A stretch of 10,758 nucleotides of DNA, taken from positions 1 through 10,758 of the forward strand of contig JACMQD010000186.1 in the NCBI GenBank assembly GCA_014377155.1. Reading direction: 5' to 3'. Every line of letters starts with the position of its first letter. Position 1 is the stretch's first letter. Below the pieces are notes generated by a model that worked only from the letters and a program-made list of their open reading frames with translations, ran no database searches and was not told where the DNA came from. The translations under genes and the position numbers were made by a program. Positions 1 through 6,627 of this stretch are shown in pieces. This DNA comes from Herminiimonas sp. (GTDB taxonomy: Bacteria > Pseudomonadota > Gammaproteobacteria > Burkholderiales > Burkholderiaceae).

Positions 1-174
1 AAGCAGGACGACTATCTCGACATCACGGCCCATTGGCTGGCCCATTTCGGCTGCGATACGCAGCAGATCGAAGCCGCCCGGGCCGATGCCCTGCGCTGGG
101 CGCTGCAGCGCGGTTCGCGCTCCGGACGCGTCGCATGGCAGTTCGCCAAGGACCATGCCGGCAAGATGCGATAG
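1..174 (+). CDS. C-terminal end of a DUF815-like AAA+ ATPase (partial)
   Basis: The frame is open from the first base to a TAG at 172-174, giving the last 57 residues of a protein that starts outside the window. The tail ends in a helical stretch with RGSRSGRVAWQFAKDHAG, which I recognise from memory as the usual C-terminus of the DUF815 family of predicted AAA+ ATPases. The ATP-binding motifs would lie upstream and cannot be seen. In many Burkholderiales such a gene sits next to a MutT-like NUDIX gene, and that is the arrangement here (NUDIX start 66 bases downstream). The cellular role of the family is not well defined. Confidence is high that this is a real coding end and moderate for the family. 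Confidence 0.75.
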   Translation, partial: KQDDYLDITAHWLAHFGCDTQQIEAARADALRWALQRGSRSGRVAWQFAKDHAGKMR

Positions 175-240
175 CCGTTCGATTCTTATCCCGTCATGCG
201 CGATCAAACGGCGCGCATGTTTTTTTCTGGTCTGTCTGTC

Positions 241-654
241 ATGCTCCATTCCCCGCCCGTGCCCCCGATCGATGTCGCTGTGGGCATCCTGATGAAAGAA
301 AACGGTGATGTGCTGCTGGGCCAGCGTCCGTCCGGCAAACCGTATGCAGGTTATTGGGAGTTCCCCGGCGGGAAAGTCGAACCCGGCGAATCGATCAGCG
401 ACGCACTGCGACGCGAATTCGTCGAGGAACTGGGCATACGTATTATTTCTGCCGAGCCTTGGTGCGGTGTCGAACATGTCTACGAGCACGCGCATGTTCG
501 ACTGCATTTCTACATCAGCCGCGAATGGACCGGCGCACCGCAAAGCCTCGAAGGGCAAGCCTTTTCGTGGCAGGGCAGCGTCGGTGTAACACCCTTGCTG
601 CCAGCCACGATTCCGTTGCTCGAATGGCTGGACCGCTTGCGCTATCCTGCTTGA
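241..654 (+). CDS. MutT-like NUDIX hydrolase
   Basis: A 137-residue protein with a complete NUDIX box. Gly44, Glu50, Arg58-Glu59, Glu62-Glu63 and Gly65 follow the pattern G-x5-E-x7-R-E-x-x-E-E-x-G, which binds Mg2+ and hydrolyses nucleoside diphosphates linked to another group. Residues 11-42 (DVAVGILM, then YWEFPGG) match the MutT/8-oxo-dGTP diphosphatase type, which cleans oxidised guanine nucleotides from the pool. Substrate cannot be proved from sequence. The start at 241 is chosen because it gives the usual short lead before the first strand. An in-frame ATG at 196 would add 15 residues of non-conserved sequence. Neither start has a clear Shine-Dalgarno sequence. The gene follows the DUF815-like gene and is probably co-transcribed with it. 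Confidence 0.88.
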   Translation: MLHSPPVPPIDVAVGILMKENGDVLLGQRPSGKPYAGYWEFPGGKVEPGESISDALRREFVEELGIRIISAEPWCGVEHVYEHAHVRLHFYISREWTGAPQSLEGQAFSWQGSVGVTPLLPATIPLLEWLDRLRYPA

Positions 655-725
655 AAAGCGTCGCGATAACTGCGCGCACAGTCCAGCACTCAAGACAATG
701 CGTTCTGTTCGTCTGATTTTGAATC

Positions 726-749
726 CAGTGTATTTATTTAAGTACACTG
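726..749. promoter_or_regulatory. TyrR-box-like palindrome 1 (putative enhancer site)
   Basis: CAGTGTA (726-732) is an exact inverted repeat of TACACTG (743-749) with a 10-base AT-rich spacer. Its core, 729-746, has the form TGTA-N10-TACA, i.e. TGT-N12-ACA, the spacing of the TyrR/PhhR operator (consensus TGTAAA-N6-TTTACA). The centre is about 198 bases upstream of the start expected from the sigma-54 promoter, a normal enhancer distance. A TyrR-family regulator is encoded in the same operon. A weaker reading is a terminator stem for the NUDIX gene, since TTTTT follows at 755-759, but the stem has only three GC pairs. Confidence 0.6.
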
Positions 750-829
750 TCTCGTTTTTAATACGACTTCGGCTATGATGAGTTTGCCGACCTAAACGAC
801 GAAGATTTGCGCCACTTTCTCCTCGGGGG

Positions 830-847
830 TGTATCGATTCGTGGACA
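830..847. promoter_or_regulatory. TyrR-box-like palindrome 2 (putative enhancer site)
   Basis: TGT at 830-832 and ACA at 845-847 are separated by exactly 12 bases, again TGT-N12-ACA. The outer bases read TGTATC and TGGACA, so the match to TGTAAA-N6-TTTACA is weaker than in the upstream box but keeps the invariant TGT/ACA. The centre lies about 97 bases upstream of the predicted start site and 101 bases downstream of box 1. TyrR-type promoters often pair a strong and a weak box. Confidence 0.5.
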
Positions 848-878
848 AAAATCGAAAGGTCATTCGATTGCATAACGT

Positions 879-891
879 TAAGTCATTGAAA
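879..891 (-). promoter_or_regulatory. IHF-like site between enhancers and promoter
   Basis: Read on the plus strand, TAAGTCATTGAAA fits the reverse of the IHF consensus (YAA-N4-TTGATW) at every specified base but one. It sits between the second TyrR-like box and the -24 element, centred about 51 bases before the predicted start. IHF commonly bends DNA at this place in sigma-54 promoters. IHF consensus is loose, so chance matches are common and this call rests mainly on position. Confidence 0.35.
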
Positions 892-908
892 TAGTTGACT
901 ACAACTTC

Positions 909-926
909 TTGGCACAAACGTTGCTA
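909..926 (+). promoter_or_regulatory. Sigma-54 (RpoN) -24/-12 promoter of dadA
   Basis: TTGGCACAAACGTTGCTA carries TGGCAC as the -24 element and TTGCT as the -12 element. The invariant GG (911-912) and GC (923-924) are separated by exactly 10 bases. This is close to a full match to the consensus TGGCAC-N5-TTGCW. Transcription would begin near 936, leaving a leader of about 91 bases before the GTG start of dadA. The operon it drives encodes a regulator with a sigma-54-contacting loop, which supports the call. No comparably good sigma-70 promoter was seen in this gap. Confidence 0.8.
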
Positions 927-959
927 GGCAGTATCCGCATAAGGTAAGACGGTTATCCG

Positions 960-974
960 CAGTCGATACGACTG
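960..974 (+). repeat. 15-base palindrome / hairpin in the dadA leader
   Basis: CAGTCG-ATA-CGACTG is a perfect 6-bp inverted repeat with a 3-base loop, about 25 bases downstream of the predicted sigma-54 start and 41 bases before the Shine-Dalgarno sequence. Overlapping or flanking it are two short direct repeats: TATCCGCA at 932-939 and 954-961, and GTCGATA at 962-968 and 974-980. It could be an RNA hairpin or a repressor operator, for example for the Rrf2-like protein encoded downstream. No run of T follows, so it is not a terminator. Confidence 0.45.
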
Positions 975-1026
975 TCGATAAGTCTTCTTACGCGAACAAG
1001 CTGCCGCATCTCGTCAAAGGATCGTT

Positions 1027-2322
1027 GTGAAAATAATCGTATTGGGAAGTGGCGTCATCGGCACGTCGACGGCGTACTACCTGGCGCAGGCCGGCCACGA
1101 GGTCAGCGTCGTCGATCGGCAACCCGATGCCGGCCGCGAAACCAGCTACGGTAATGCCGGCGAGGTATCGCCCGGGTACTCCGCGCCATGGGCCGGTCCC
1201 GGCATCCCGCTCAAGGCGGTGAAATGGCTGATGATGCGCCATAGTCCGCTGGCGATTCGCCCGACGCTGGACCCGGCCATGTGGCGCTGGGTGTTGCAAC
1301 TGCTGATGAACTGCACGGCGGCCCGTTATGACCTCAACAAAACGCGCATGCTGCGCCTGGCCCAGTACAGCCGCGACTGCCTCGAAGACCTGAGAAACGC
1401 CACCGGCATCGAATACGACCAGCGAACGCAGGGCACGTTGCAACTGTTTCGCAATCAGATGCAGCTCGACGCGGCGCAACAGGATATCGACATCCTGCGC
1501 CGTCATGGGGTCGGTTACGAAGTGCTGGATCCGGCCGGTTGCATCGCGGTGGAACCGGCGCTAGCTGCGGTACGCGAAAAATTCGTCGGCGCCCTGCGCC
1601 TGCCGGGGGACGAAACCGGCGATTGCTTCAAATTCACTCAGGCGCTCGCCACCCTTGCCGAAGGCCTGGGCGTCAAATTCCGCTACGGCGTGTCGATCAA
1701 GCGTATGCATGACGACGGCAGCCGGATTACGCAAATCGAAACGTCACACGGCGCACTCGAAGCCGATGCTTACGTGATGGCGCTCGGCAGTTACTCGCCG
1801 CTGTTGCTCAAACAGGTCGGCGTGCACATTCCGGTCTATCCGATCAAGGGTTATTCGATCACGATTCCGATCGTCAACGCTGCGGCAGCACCCGAATCGA
1901 CCGTCATGGATGAAACCTTCAAAGTCGCCATTACCCGGCTGGGCGACCGCATCCGGGTCGGTGGTACCGCCGAAATCGCCGGCTACGACCTGACCTTGCG
2001 CGAAGCGCGGCGGCAAACACTGGTGCATTCGGTATCCGACCTTTTTCCGGACGGCGGTGATGTCCGGCGGGCGGAGTTCTGGACCGGCCTGCGTCCGATG
2101 ACGCCGGACGGCACGCCGGTAGTCGGGCCAACGTCCTATCGCAATTTGTATTTGAATACCGGACACGGTACGCTGGGTTGGACCATGGCTTGCGGTTCCG
2201 GTCGGCTGGTAGCGGATATCGTATCGGGCAAGGCGCCGGAGATCGATACGGAGGGACTGTTCATCGACCGCTACGGTTCTGCTAACCGGCCGTTGGCCCG
2301 GCCAAGCGGAGTGCACGCATGA
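1027..2322 (+). CDS. dadA: D-amino-acid dehydrogenase, small (FAD) subunit
   Basis: A 431-residue flavoprotein, nearly the length of E. coli DadA (432). It oxidatively deaminates D-amino acids to 2-oxo acids and ammonia at the inner face of the cytoplasmic membrane, passing electrons to the respiratory chain. The N-terminal Rossmann motif GSGVIG (7-12), followed by an acidic residue-bearing strand end (VVDR), binds the FAD adenosine. [23 protein letters not shown] sequence (about 38-56) and the C-terminal [16 protein letters not shown] segment are DadA hallmarks. The start is GTG at 1027, with AAAGGA at 1016-1021 five bases upstream. It is first in an operon with two regulator genes and is preceded by a sigma-54 promoter. 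No alanine racemase gene (dadX) accompanies it here, so the preferred substrate is open; the TyrR-type regulator hints at aromatic D-amino acids. Confidence 0.95.
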   Translation: MKIIVLGSGVIGTSTAYYLAQAGHEVSVVDRQPDAGRETSYGNAGEVSPGYSAPWAGPGIPLKAVKWLMMRHSPLAIRPTLDPAMWRWVLQLLMNCTAARYDLNKTRMLRLAQYSRDCLEDLRNATGIEYDQRTQGTLQLFRNQMQLDAAQQDIDILRRHGVGYEVLDPAGCIAVEPALAAVREKFVGALRLPGDETGDCFKFTQALATLAEGLGVKFRYGVSIKRMHDDGSRITQIETSHGALEADAYVMALGSYSPLLLKQVGVHIPVYPIKGYSITIPIVNAAAAPESTVMDETFKVAITRLGDRIRVGGTAEIAGYDLTLREARRQTLVHSVSDLFPDGGDVRRAEFWTGLRPMTPDGTPVVGPTSYRNLYLNTGHGTLGWTMACGSGRLVADIVSGKAPEIDTEGLFIDRYGSANRPLARPSGVHA

Positions 2323-2888
2323 GCGCGGTATTCGTACAACGGCAGTCAGCGTCGCCATCGCCGTCGCCAGCGAGTGAGTTTCTGTTCGGCGATCCGGTAA
2401 TGCATGGCCGGTTTTCAACCGCGATCGAAATCCTGGCGCAAATGGTGGTCGCCACCCCGCGCGCAGTGAGTGGCGCCTCGCTCGCGGACGCGCTCGGACA
2501 ACCGGTACGCGCCATCCGCACGCTGTTGCGCAGTTTGCACGGCGCCGGCCTGATCGGGCAGGATGCCCATGTCAAGGATCTGTGGTTCTGCTCGGGGCCT
2601 TTGCATGCGATCACGTTGGCTGACGTGTTTCGTTGTATTTGCCTGGTGAACCTGGACACGGCAGCCGCGCCGGAAGGCGGCGATGCCGCGGCGCCTGATT
2701 CGCCTGCGCGAAGTGCGAATCAGCAAAGCGTCGACCTGTTACTGATGCAAGCCACCATGGCGGTCAATCAGGTCGTGCTGCAGCATTTGCAGCAATTCGA
2801 TCTGGGCCGCCTGCGAGCGGTATCCACGTCGTCAGCGCTGCATGTGTTCAAGCCGGCGTTGCGCTCGTACGGCATGGAGCCGTGTTGA
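2319..2888 (+). CDS. Rrf2-like winged-helix transcriptional regulator
   Basis: A 189-residue protein. Residues about 30-110 read like an Rrf2 winged helix: a first helix ([14 protein letters not shown]), a helix-turn-helix ([26 protein letters not shown]), a short wing, then [10 protein letters not shown], which corresponds to the Rrf2 'ITLAEVI' helix. The three-cysteine iron-sulfur motif found after this helix in IscR or NsrR is absent; cysteines occur only at 91, 106, 108 and 189. The C-terminal part (about 135-165) is helical and could dimerise. The first 20 residues are Ser/Pro rich and not part of the domain, so an alternative start at 2400 is possible. The start at 2319 is preferred because CGGAG lies 7 bases upstream and its ATG overlaps the dadA stop (ATGA), which suggests translational coupling. 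The target is unknown. Confidence 0.7.
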   Translation: MSAVFVQRQSASPSPSPASEFLFGDPVMHGRFSTAIEILAQMVVATPRAVSGASLADALGQPVRAIRTLLRSLHGAGLIGQDAHVKDLWFCSGPLHAITLADVFRCICLVNLDTAAAPEGGDAAAPDSPARSANQQSVDLLLMQATMAVNQVVLQHLQQFDLGRLRAVSTSSALHVFKPALRSYGMEPC

Positions 2889-2950
2889 TGCCAGTACCGA
2901 TTCGATTCGACCTGGGCTGCGCAGTGCGGCCATTCACGCCATGCGCATAG
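2888..2950 (+). CDS. Possible 20-codon coupling ORF between the two regulator genes
   Basis: An ATG at 2888-2890 shares its A with the TGA stop of the Rrf2-like gene (TGATG) and opens a 20-residue frame ending in TAG at 2948-2950. This stop lies just inside the next gene, whose ATG is at 2941. The regulator start has no clear Shine-Dalgarno sequence, so ribosomes ending here could restart on it. The peptide shows no recognisable domain. This is an inference from geometry only, and chance is a fair alternative. Confidence 0.2.
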   Translation: MPVPIRFDLGCAVRPFTPCA

Positions 2951-4494
2951 TCGTCCAGTTCGCCGACCGGGTCGGCATCGCCCACGAAATCCTTGCCATC
3001 CTGGCACAACGTGGTCTCAATGTCGTCGCGGTCGAGGTCGAGCCGCCCGATATCTACATCGATATCCCCGCGCTCGAAGAAAGCGGTCTTGCCTCGCTAC
3101 GGCAGGATTGCCTCGGCGTGCCTGGCGTTAGCGCCGTGATGCTGGTCGATATCCTGCCCGGCGTCCGGCGTCGCCTGCATCTGGACGCCTTGCTGACCGT
3201 GATGGCGGACCCGGTAATGGCGGTCGATGAAAGCGGGCGCATCGTCGCCGTCAATGCCGCCGCCGCCGCGGTGGCCGGCGTCAGCGAACGCGCGTTGCAG
3301 GGCAGGACGCTGGCCGAACTGTTCGGCGAACCGGCGCTGGAAGCCGAATTGCTGAAGAACGCATTCCAGGTTCCCGCGCGGGAAATCATGTTGTGCGGCG
3401 CGCCGTTCCTGCTCGATGTCACGCCGGTGTCGGAAGCACTCGGCTCGGCGCTGGCGCAAACCGTTGGCGGCGTGATCACACTGCATGCACCGCGCCGGCT
3501 GGGCCAGCGCATCCACGCGCTGCAACACGCCGAGCGCGGTGGCTTCGACCTGATCATCGGCGAATCGGCGCCGATCCGGGCCTTGCGCGCGCGCGGTGCG
3601 CGAGTGGCCATGGTCGACGCACCGCTGCTGATCCTGGGTGAAACCGGTACCGGCAAGGAGCTGGTGGCGCAGGCATGTCATGCTACCAGTCCCCGCAGCG
3701 GCGCCCCTTTTCTCGCCCTCAATTGTGCCGCACTGCCCGAGAGCCTGGCCGAGAGTGAACTGTTCGGCTACATGCCCGGTGCCTTCAGCGGTGCGCAGCG
3801 CGGCGGCAAGCCGGGCCTGATCGAAATGGCCGAAGGCGGCACGGTTTTTCTCGACGAGATCGGCGAAATGTCGCTGTACCTGCAAGCTAAGCTGCTGCGT
3901 TTCCTGAACGATGGAAAATTCCGCCGCATCGGCAGCGAACGCGAAATCAAGGTCAACGTGCGCATCATCAGCGCCACCCATCGCGACCTTGAAAAGATGG
4001 TGGCCGAGCATACCTTCCGCGAAGATCTTTTCTATCGCCTCAATGTGCTGAATCTGGCCGTGCCGCCGCTGCGGGAGCATCCCGAAGATATCCTGATGTT
4101 GGCGACGCATTTTATCGAGCGTGCCTGCACCCAGGCGCAAAAACCCAATTGCCGGCTCAGTCCGTCGGCCACCGCTGCGATGCTGGCCAACCGCTGGCCG
4201 GGCAATGTGCGACAACTGCAAAACGTCGTGTTCCGGGCCATAACGATGTCGGACCACAGGCTGCTGGAGGCGTCGGATCTGGGTCTGGCGGAAGACAGCA
4301 TAATGATGGACGAGGTCGCGCCGCGCGAGGCCGAAGATTGGGAAACATCGATCGCCGGCTTCGAGCGGGCGCTGCTCGGGCGGCTCTATCCGCAGTTTCC
4401 GTCGAGCCGCAAGCTGGCCGGGCGTTTGAATACCTCGCATTCGATGATTGCCAATAAATTGCGCAAGCACCGGATTCCGAACAGCGGACGCTAA
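2941..4494 (+). CDS. TyrR/PhhR-family sigma-54-type transcriptional regulator (ACT-PAS-AAA+-HTH)
   Basis: A 517-residue regulator with the domain order and length of TyrR (E. coli 513). An ACT domain occupies about 1-70 (MRIVVQFADRVGIAHEIL), which in TyrR takes part in aromatic amino acid response. A PAS domain follows at about 80-190. The AAA+ module has Walker A GETGTGKE (233-240), a GAFSGA loop (280-285), Walker B VFLDE (302-306) and FREDLFYRLN (359-368). A Fis/TyrR-type helix-turn-helix ends the protein (about 486-512, SSRKLAGRLNTSHSMIANKLRKH). The start at 2941 is chosen because the ACT domain begins exactly there; the frame is open 33 codons further up but without family similarity. E. 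coli TyrR lacks a GAFTGA loop, so this protein resembles sigma-54-dependent PhhR-type members. It probably activates the promoter at 909-926 and thus its own operon. It could be called tyrR or phhR, but the exact orthology is uncertain. Confidence 0.9.
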   Translation: MRIVVQFADRVGIAHEILAILAQRGLNVVAVEVEPPDIYIDIPALEESGLASLRQDCLGVPGVSAVMLVDILPGVRRRLHLDALLTVMADPVMAVDESGRIVAVNAAAAAVAGVSERALQGRTLAELFGEPALEAELLKNAFQVPAREIMLCGAPFLLDVTPVSEALGSALAQTVGGVITLHAPRRLGQRIHALQHAERGGFDLIIGESAPIRALRARGARVAMVDAPLLILGETGTGKELVAQACHATSPRSGAPFLALNCAALPESLAESELFGYMPGAFSGAQRGGKPGLIEMAEGGTVFLDEIGEMSLYLQAKLLRFLNDGKFRRIGSEREIKVNVRIISATHRDLEKMVAEHTFREDLFYRLNVLNLAVPPLREHPEDILMLATHFIERACTQAQKPNCRLSPSATAAMLANRWPGNVRQLQNVVFRAITMSDHRLLEASDLGLAEDSIMMDEVAPREAEDWETSIAGFERALLGRLYPQFPSSRKLAGRLNTSHSMIANKLRKHRIPNSGR

Positions 4495-4502
4495 CGGTGT
4501 GA

Positions 4503-5324
4503 CTATCCCGGTACCCTGTGCTGGCCGCACGCCACCTGAATGACATCACGTTTCGCCAGTCCAACCGCGGTCAGTTTTCCGCCCCATACGCACCCGGTAT
4601 CCAGCCCGATCACGTTCGGACGCAGCATCAGGCCCAGTGCCGACCAGTGCCCGAATACCACTGTCACATCTTGCGTCTTTCGCTCCGGTACATCGAACCA
4701 TGGCATACAACCGTCCGGCGCATTGGCCGCGCCTTCGTTGCTGGCAAAATTCATGGTGCCATCGGCGCTGCAAAACCGGATCCGCGTCAGCACGTTGACA
4801 ATGCAGCGCAGACGGTCGTTGCTTTTCAGTGCATCGTCCCAGCGTGCCGGCTGGTTGCCGTACATGTCGCGCATGAAATCTACCCAGCCATCGCTGCGCA
4901 AGACCACTTCGACTTCATGCGCCAGTGACATGGTCTGGGCCGCGCTCCATTGCGGCACGACGCCGGCATGCACCAGCAGATGACCCTGCTCGAACAGCGC
5001 CAGCGGCTGATGACGCATCCAGTCGAGCAGGTCGAGGCCGTCGGGCGCTTGCAGGATTTCATCGAGCGTGTCCGATTTGTGCAGCTTTCGGATGCCTTGC
5101 GACAGCGCCAGCAGATGCAGGTCGTGATTGCCCAGGACGATCTGCGCGCGGTCGCCGAGCGCGCGGATCTCGCGCATGGTCGCCAGCGAACGTGGCCCGC
5201 GGTTGACGATATCGCCGACGAAAATCAGCTTTGCATCGGCGCACGATTCGTCGATACGTTGCAGAAGTGCCGTCATCTCATCGTGACAGCCTTGCAGGTC
5301 GCCGATTGCATACGTTGAAGTCAT
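4503..5324 (-). CDS. apaH: Bis(5'-nucleosyl)-tetraphosphatase, symmetrical (diadenosine tetraphosphatase)
   Basis: A 273-residue metallophosphoesterase that splits Ap4A into two ADP, limiting alarmone-like dinucleotides and RNA Np4 caps. The phosphoesterase motifs are all present in order: GDLQG (8-12), GDIVNRG (37-43), GNHD (65-68), VHAG (118-121) and GHWS (225-228), followed by [14 protein letters not shown]. The length is close to E. coli ApaH (280). The start at 5324 is chosen because [12 protein letters not shown] matches the family N-terminus. An in-frame ATG further upstream (5387) would add 21 residues without similarity. No good Shine-Dalgarno sequence is visible at 5324. The gene converges on the TyrR-family gene, with only 8 bases between stop codons, and is divergent from rfbB. 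Confidence 0.95.
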   Translation of the reverse strand: MTSTYAIGDLQGCHDEMTALLQRIDESCADAKLIFVGDIVNRGPRSLATMREIRALGDRAQIVLGNHDLHLLALSQGIRKLHKSDTLDEILQAPDGLDLLDWMRHQPLALFEQGHLLVHAGVVPQWSAAQTMSLAHEVEVVLRSDGWVDFMRDMYGNQPARWDDALKSNDRLRCIVNVLTRIRFCSADGTMNFASNEGAANAPDGCMPWFDVPERKTQDVTVVFGHWSALGLMLRPNVIGLDTGCVWGGKLTAVGLAKRDVIQVACGQHRVPG

Positions 5325-5400
5325 GGCATTTAACATGAAGGAGAAAAAGGTACCCAATTGTAGCGGCATGGACGCGCCCTGTATCATACCGATTGTCGCG

Positions 5401-5429
5401 TTGCTACACTGACAACTAGTAGATAATAC
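5401..5429 (+). promoter_or_regulatory. Candidate sigma-70 promoter for the rfb cluster
   Basis: TTGCTA (5401-5406) and TAATAC (5424-5429) are 17 bases apart, with GATAAT overlapping at 5422-5427. The match to TTGACA/TATAAT is partial. A second pair, TTGTCA (5456-5461) and TAGAAT (5477-5482), has better hexamers but only 15 bases of spacing. The apaH-rfbB gap (5325-5520) must hold promoters for both divergent genes; I cannot fix either. No RfaH ops element (GGCGGTAG) was seen. Confidence 0.3.
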
Positions 5430-5520
5430 CGAGCGGGTTATGTGCGCTTACGAACTTGTCAGGCGCGCCACTCACGTAGAATGTCGTAAATCAATAACTT
5501 AGTATTTCAAGGAAAACAAC

Positions 5521-6627
5521 ATGATTCTGGTGACGGGCGGGGCTGGCTTCATCGGCTCGAATTTCATTCTAGACTGGTTCGCCCGAGCCGGAACCACGGC
5601 GGACTCGGAGGGTGGTTCCTGCGACGCAGTGGTCAATGTCGATCTGCTGACCTATGCCGGTAACATGAACAATCTGCGCTCGCTGGAGCAGGAAGTACGG
5701 CACCACTTCGTGCAGGCCGATATTGGCGACACCCCGCGCATGGCCGCTTTGCTGGCCGCGCACCGGCCACGCGCGATCGTGCATTTCGCCGCCGAAAGCC
5801 ACGTCGACCGGTCGATCCATGGTCCGGCTGCATTCGTGGCTACCAATATCCAGGGCACCTTCAGCTTGCTCGAGGCGGCACGTGGTTACTGGTTGTCGCT
5901 CGAATCGGCCGCGCGTGCGGCGTTTCGCTTTTTGCACGTGTCGACCGATGAAGTATTCGGCTCGCTCGGCCCCGACGACGCGCCGTTTTCTGAAAGCACC
6001 GCGTATGCGCCGAACAGTCCGTATTCGGCTTCCAAGGCTGCGGCCGATCATCTGGTACGTGCCTATCACCATACGTACGGCTTGCCGACACTGACCACGC
6101 ATTGCTCGAATAATTATGGGCCGTATCATTTTCCCGAAAAGCTGATTCCGCTGATGATCGCCAATGCGCTCGCCGGCAAGTCGCTGCCAATTTACGGCGA
6201 TGGCCAGAACGTGCGCGACTGGCTGTACGTCGGCGATCACTGTGCGGCAATCCGCCGCGTGCTGGCCGCAGGTGCTGTTGGCGAAACCTACAATATCGGC
6301 GGCCGCAACGAGATGACCAATATCGCGGTGGTGCACGTGCTGTGCGACATCCTCGATCAGCTTGCGCCGAAAGCCGACGGCAGCTACCGCGCGCAGATCG
6401 CTTTCATTACCGATCGTCCCGGCCATGACCGCCGCTATGCGATCGACGCCGGCAAGATCGAACGCGAACTCGGCTGGCAGCCAGCCGAAACCTTCGATAC
6501 CGGCATTCGCAAGACCGTACAGTGGTATCTCGACAATGACGCCTGGGTCAGCGACGTGCAATCTGGCAGTTATCTGAACTGGATGGATCAGCATTATCGC
6601 CATCGGGCTGTAAGGGAGACGGCATGA
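5521..6627 (+). CDS. rfbB: dTDP-glucose 4,6-dehydratase
   Basis: A 368-residue extended short-chain dehydrogenase that converts dTDP-D-glucose to dTDP-4-keto-6-deoxy-D-glucose, the second step of dTDP-L-rhamnose synthesis. It shows GGAGFIG (6-12) for NAD+, the catalytic STDEVFG segment (141-147, with Asp143 and Glu144 of the dehydratase), Tyr168-x3-Lys172 and [16 protein letters not shown]. The length fits the family (E. coli RfbB 361). AAGGA at 5509-5513 precedes the ATG. It is the first gene of the polysaccharide cluster and its TGA overlaps the rfbA ATG. It is also known as rmlB. Confidence 0.96.
   Translation: MILVTGGAGFIGSNFILDWFARAGTTADSEGGSCDAVVNVDLLTYAGNMNNLRSLEQEVRHHFVQADIGDTPRMAALLAAHRPRAIVHFAAESHVDRSIHGPAAFVATNIQGTFSLLEAARGYWLSLESAARAAFRFLHVSTDEVFGSLGPDDAPFSESTAYAPNSPYSASKAAADHLVRAYHHTYGLPTLTTHCSNNYGPYHFPEKLIPLMIANALAGKSLPIYGDGQNVRDWLYVGDHCAAIRRVLAAGAVGETYNIGGRNEMTNIAVVHVLCDILDQLAPKADGSYRAQIAFITDRPGHDRRYAIDAGKIERELGWQPAETFDTGIRKTVQWYLDNDAWVSDVQSGSYLNWMDQHYRHRAVRETA

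Larger units (their letters stand above)
655..1026 (+). promoter_or_regulatory. Long intergenic control region ahead of dadA
   Basis: These 372 bases carry no credible gene and are richer in A and T than the flanking genes. From left to right I see a TyrR-box-like palindrome (centre about 737), a second such box (centre about 838), an IHF-like site (879-891), a sigma-54 promoter (909-926) and a short hairpin (960-974) just before the dadA start. The layout of distal activator sites, a bending site and a -24/-12 promoter is the standard one for enhancer-dependent promoters. No strong rho-independent terminator for the NUDIX gene was found in 655-725. Confidence 0.7.

Noticed and set aside
33..308. 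Plus-strand frames overlapping the first gene and the NUDIX start.
   Set aside because: They have Arg/Pro-rich translations without similarity, and they overlap a clearly coding frame (1-174) and the NUDIX gene.
726..759. Inverted repeat followed by TTTTT, read as a rho-independent terminator of the NUDIX gene.
   Set aside because: The stem is 7 bp with only three GC pairs and a 10-base loop, and the T run starts five bases after the stem. The TyrR-box reading explains the spacing better, although both could hold.
748..765. A third TyrR-like half match (TGT then N12 then ACG) next to box 1.
   Set aside because: The second triplet is ACG rather than ACA and the flanks do not fit, so it is not separable from chance.
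3097..4530. A long open frame on the minus strand across the TyrR-type gene.
   Set aside because: It is a codon-bias shadow of the plus-strand gene; its translation shows no recognisable domain, while the plus strand has full ACT, AAA+ and HTH motifs.
5383..5415. Minus-strand TTGTCA (5415-5410) and TATGAT (5388-5383) as an apaH promoter.
   Set aside because: The hexamers are good but the spacing is 21 bases, outside the usual range.
5569..6603. A 344-codon open frame on the minus strand across rfbB.
   Set aside because: It is a shadow frame in GC-rich coding sequence, and rfbB on the plus strand is unambiguous.
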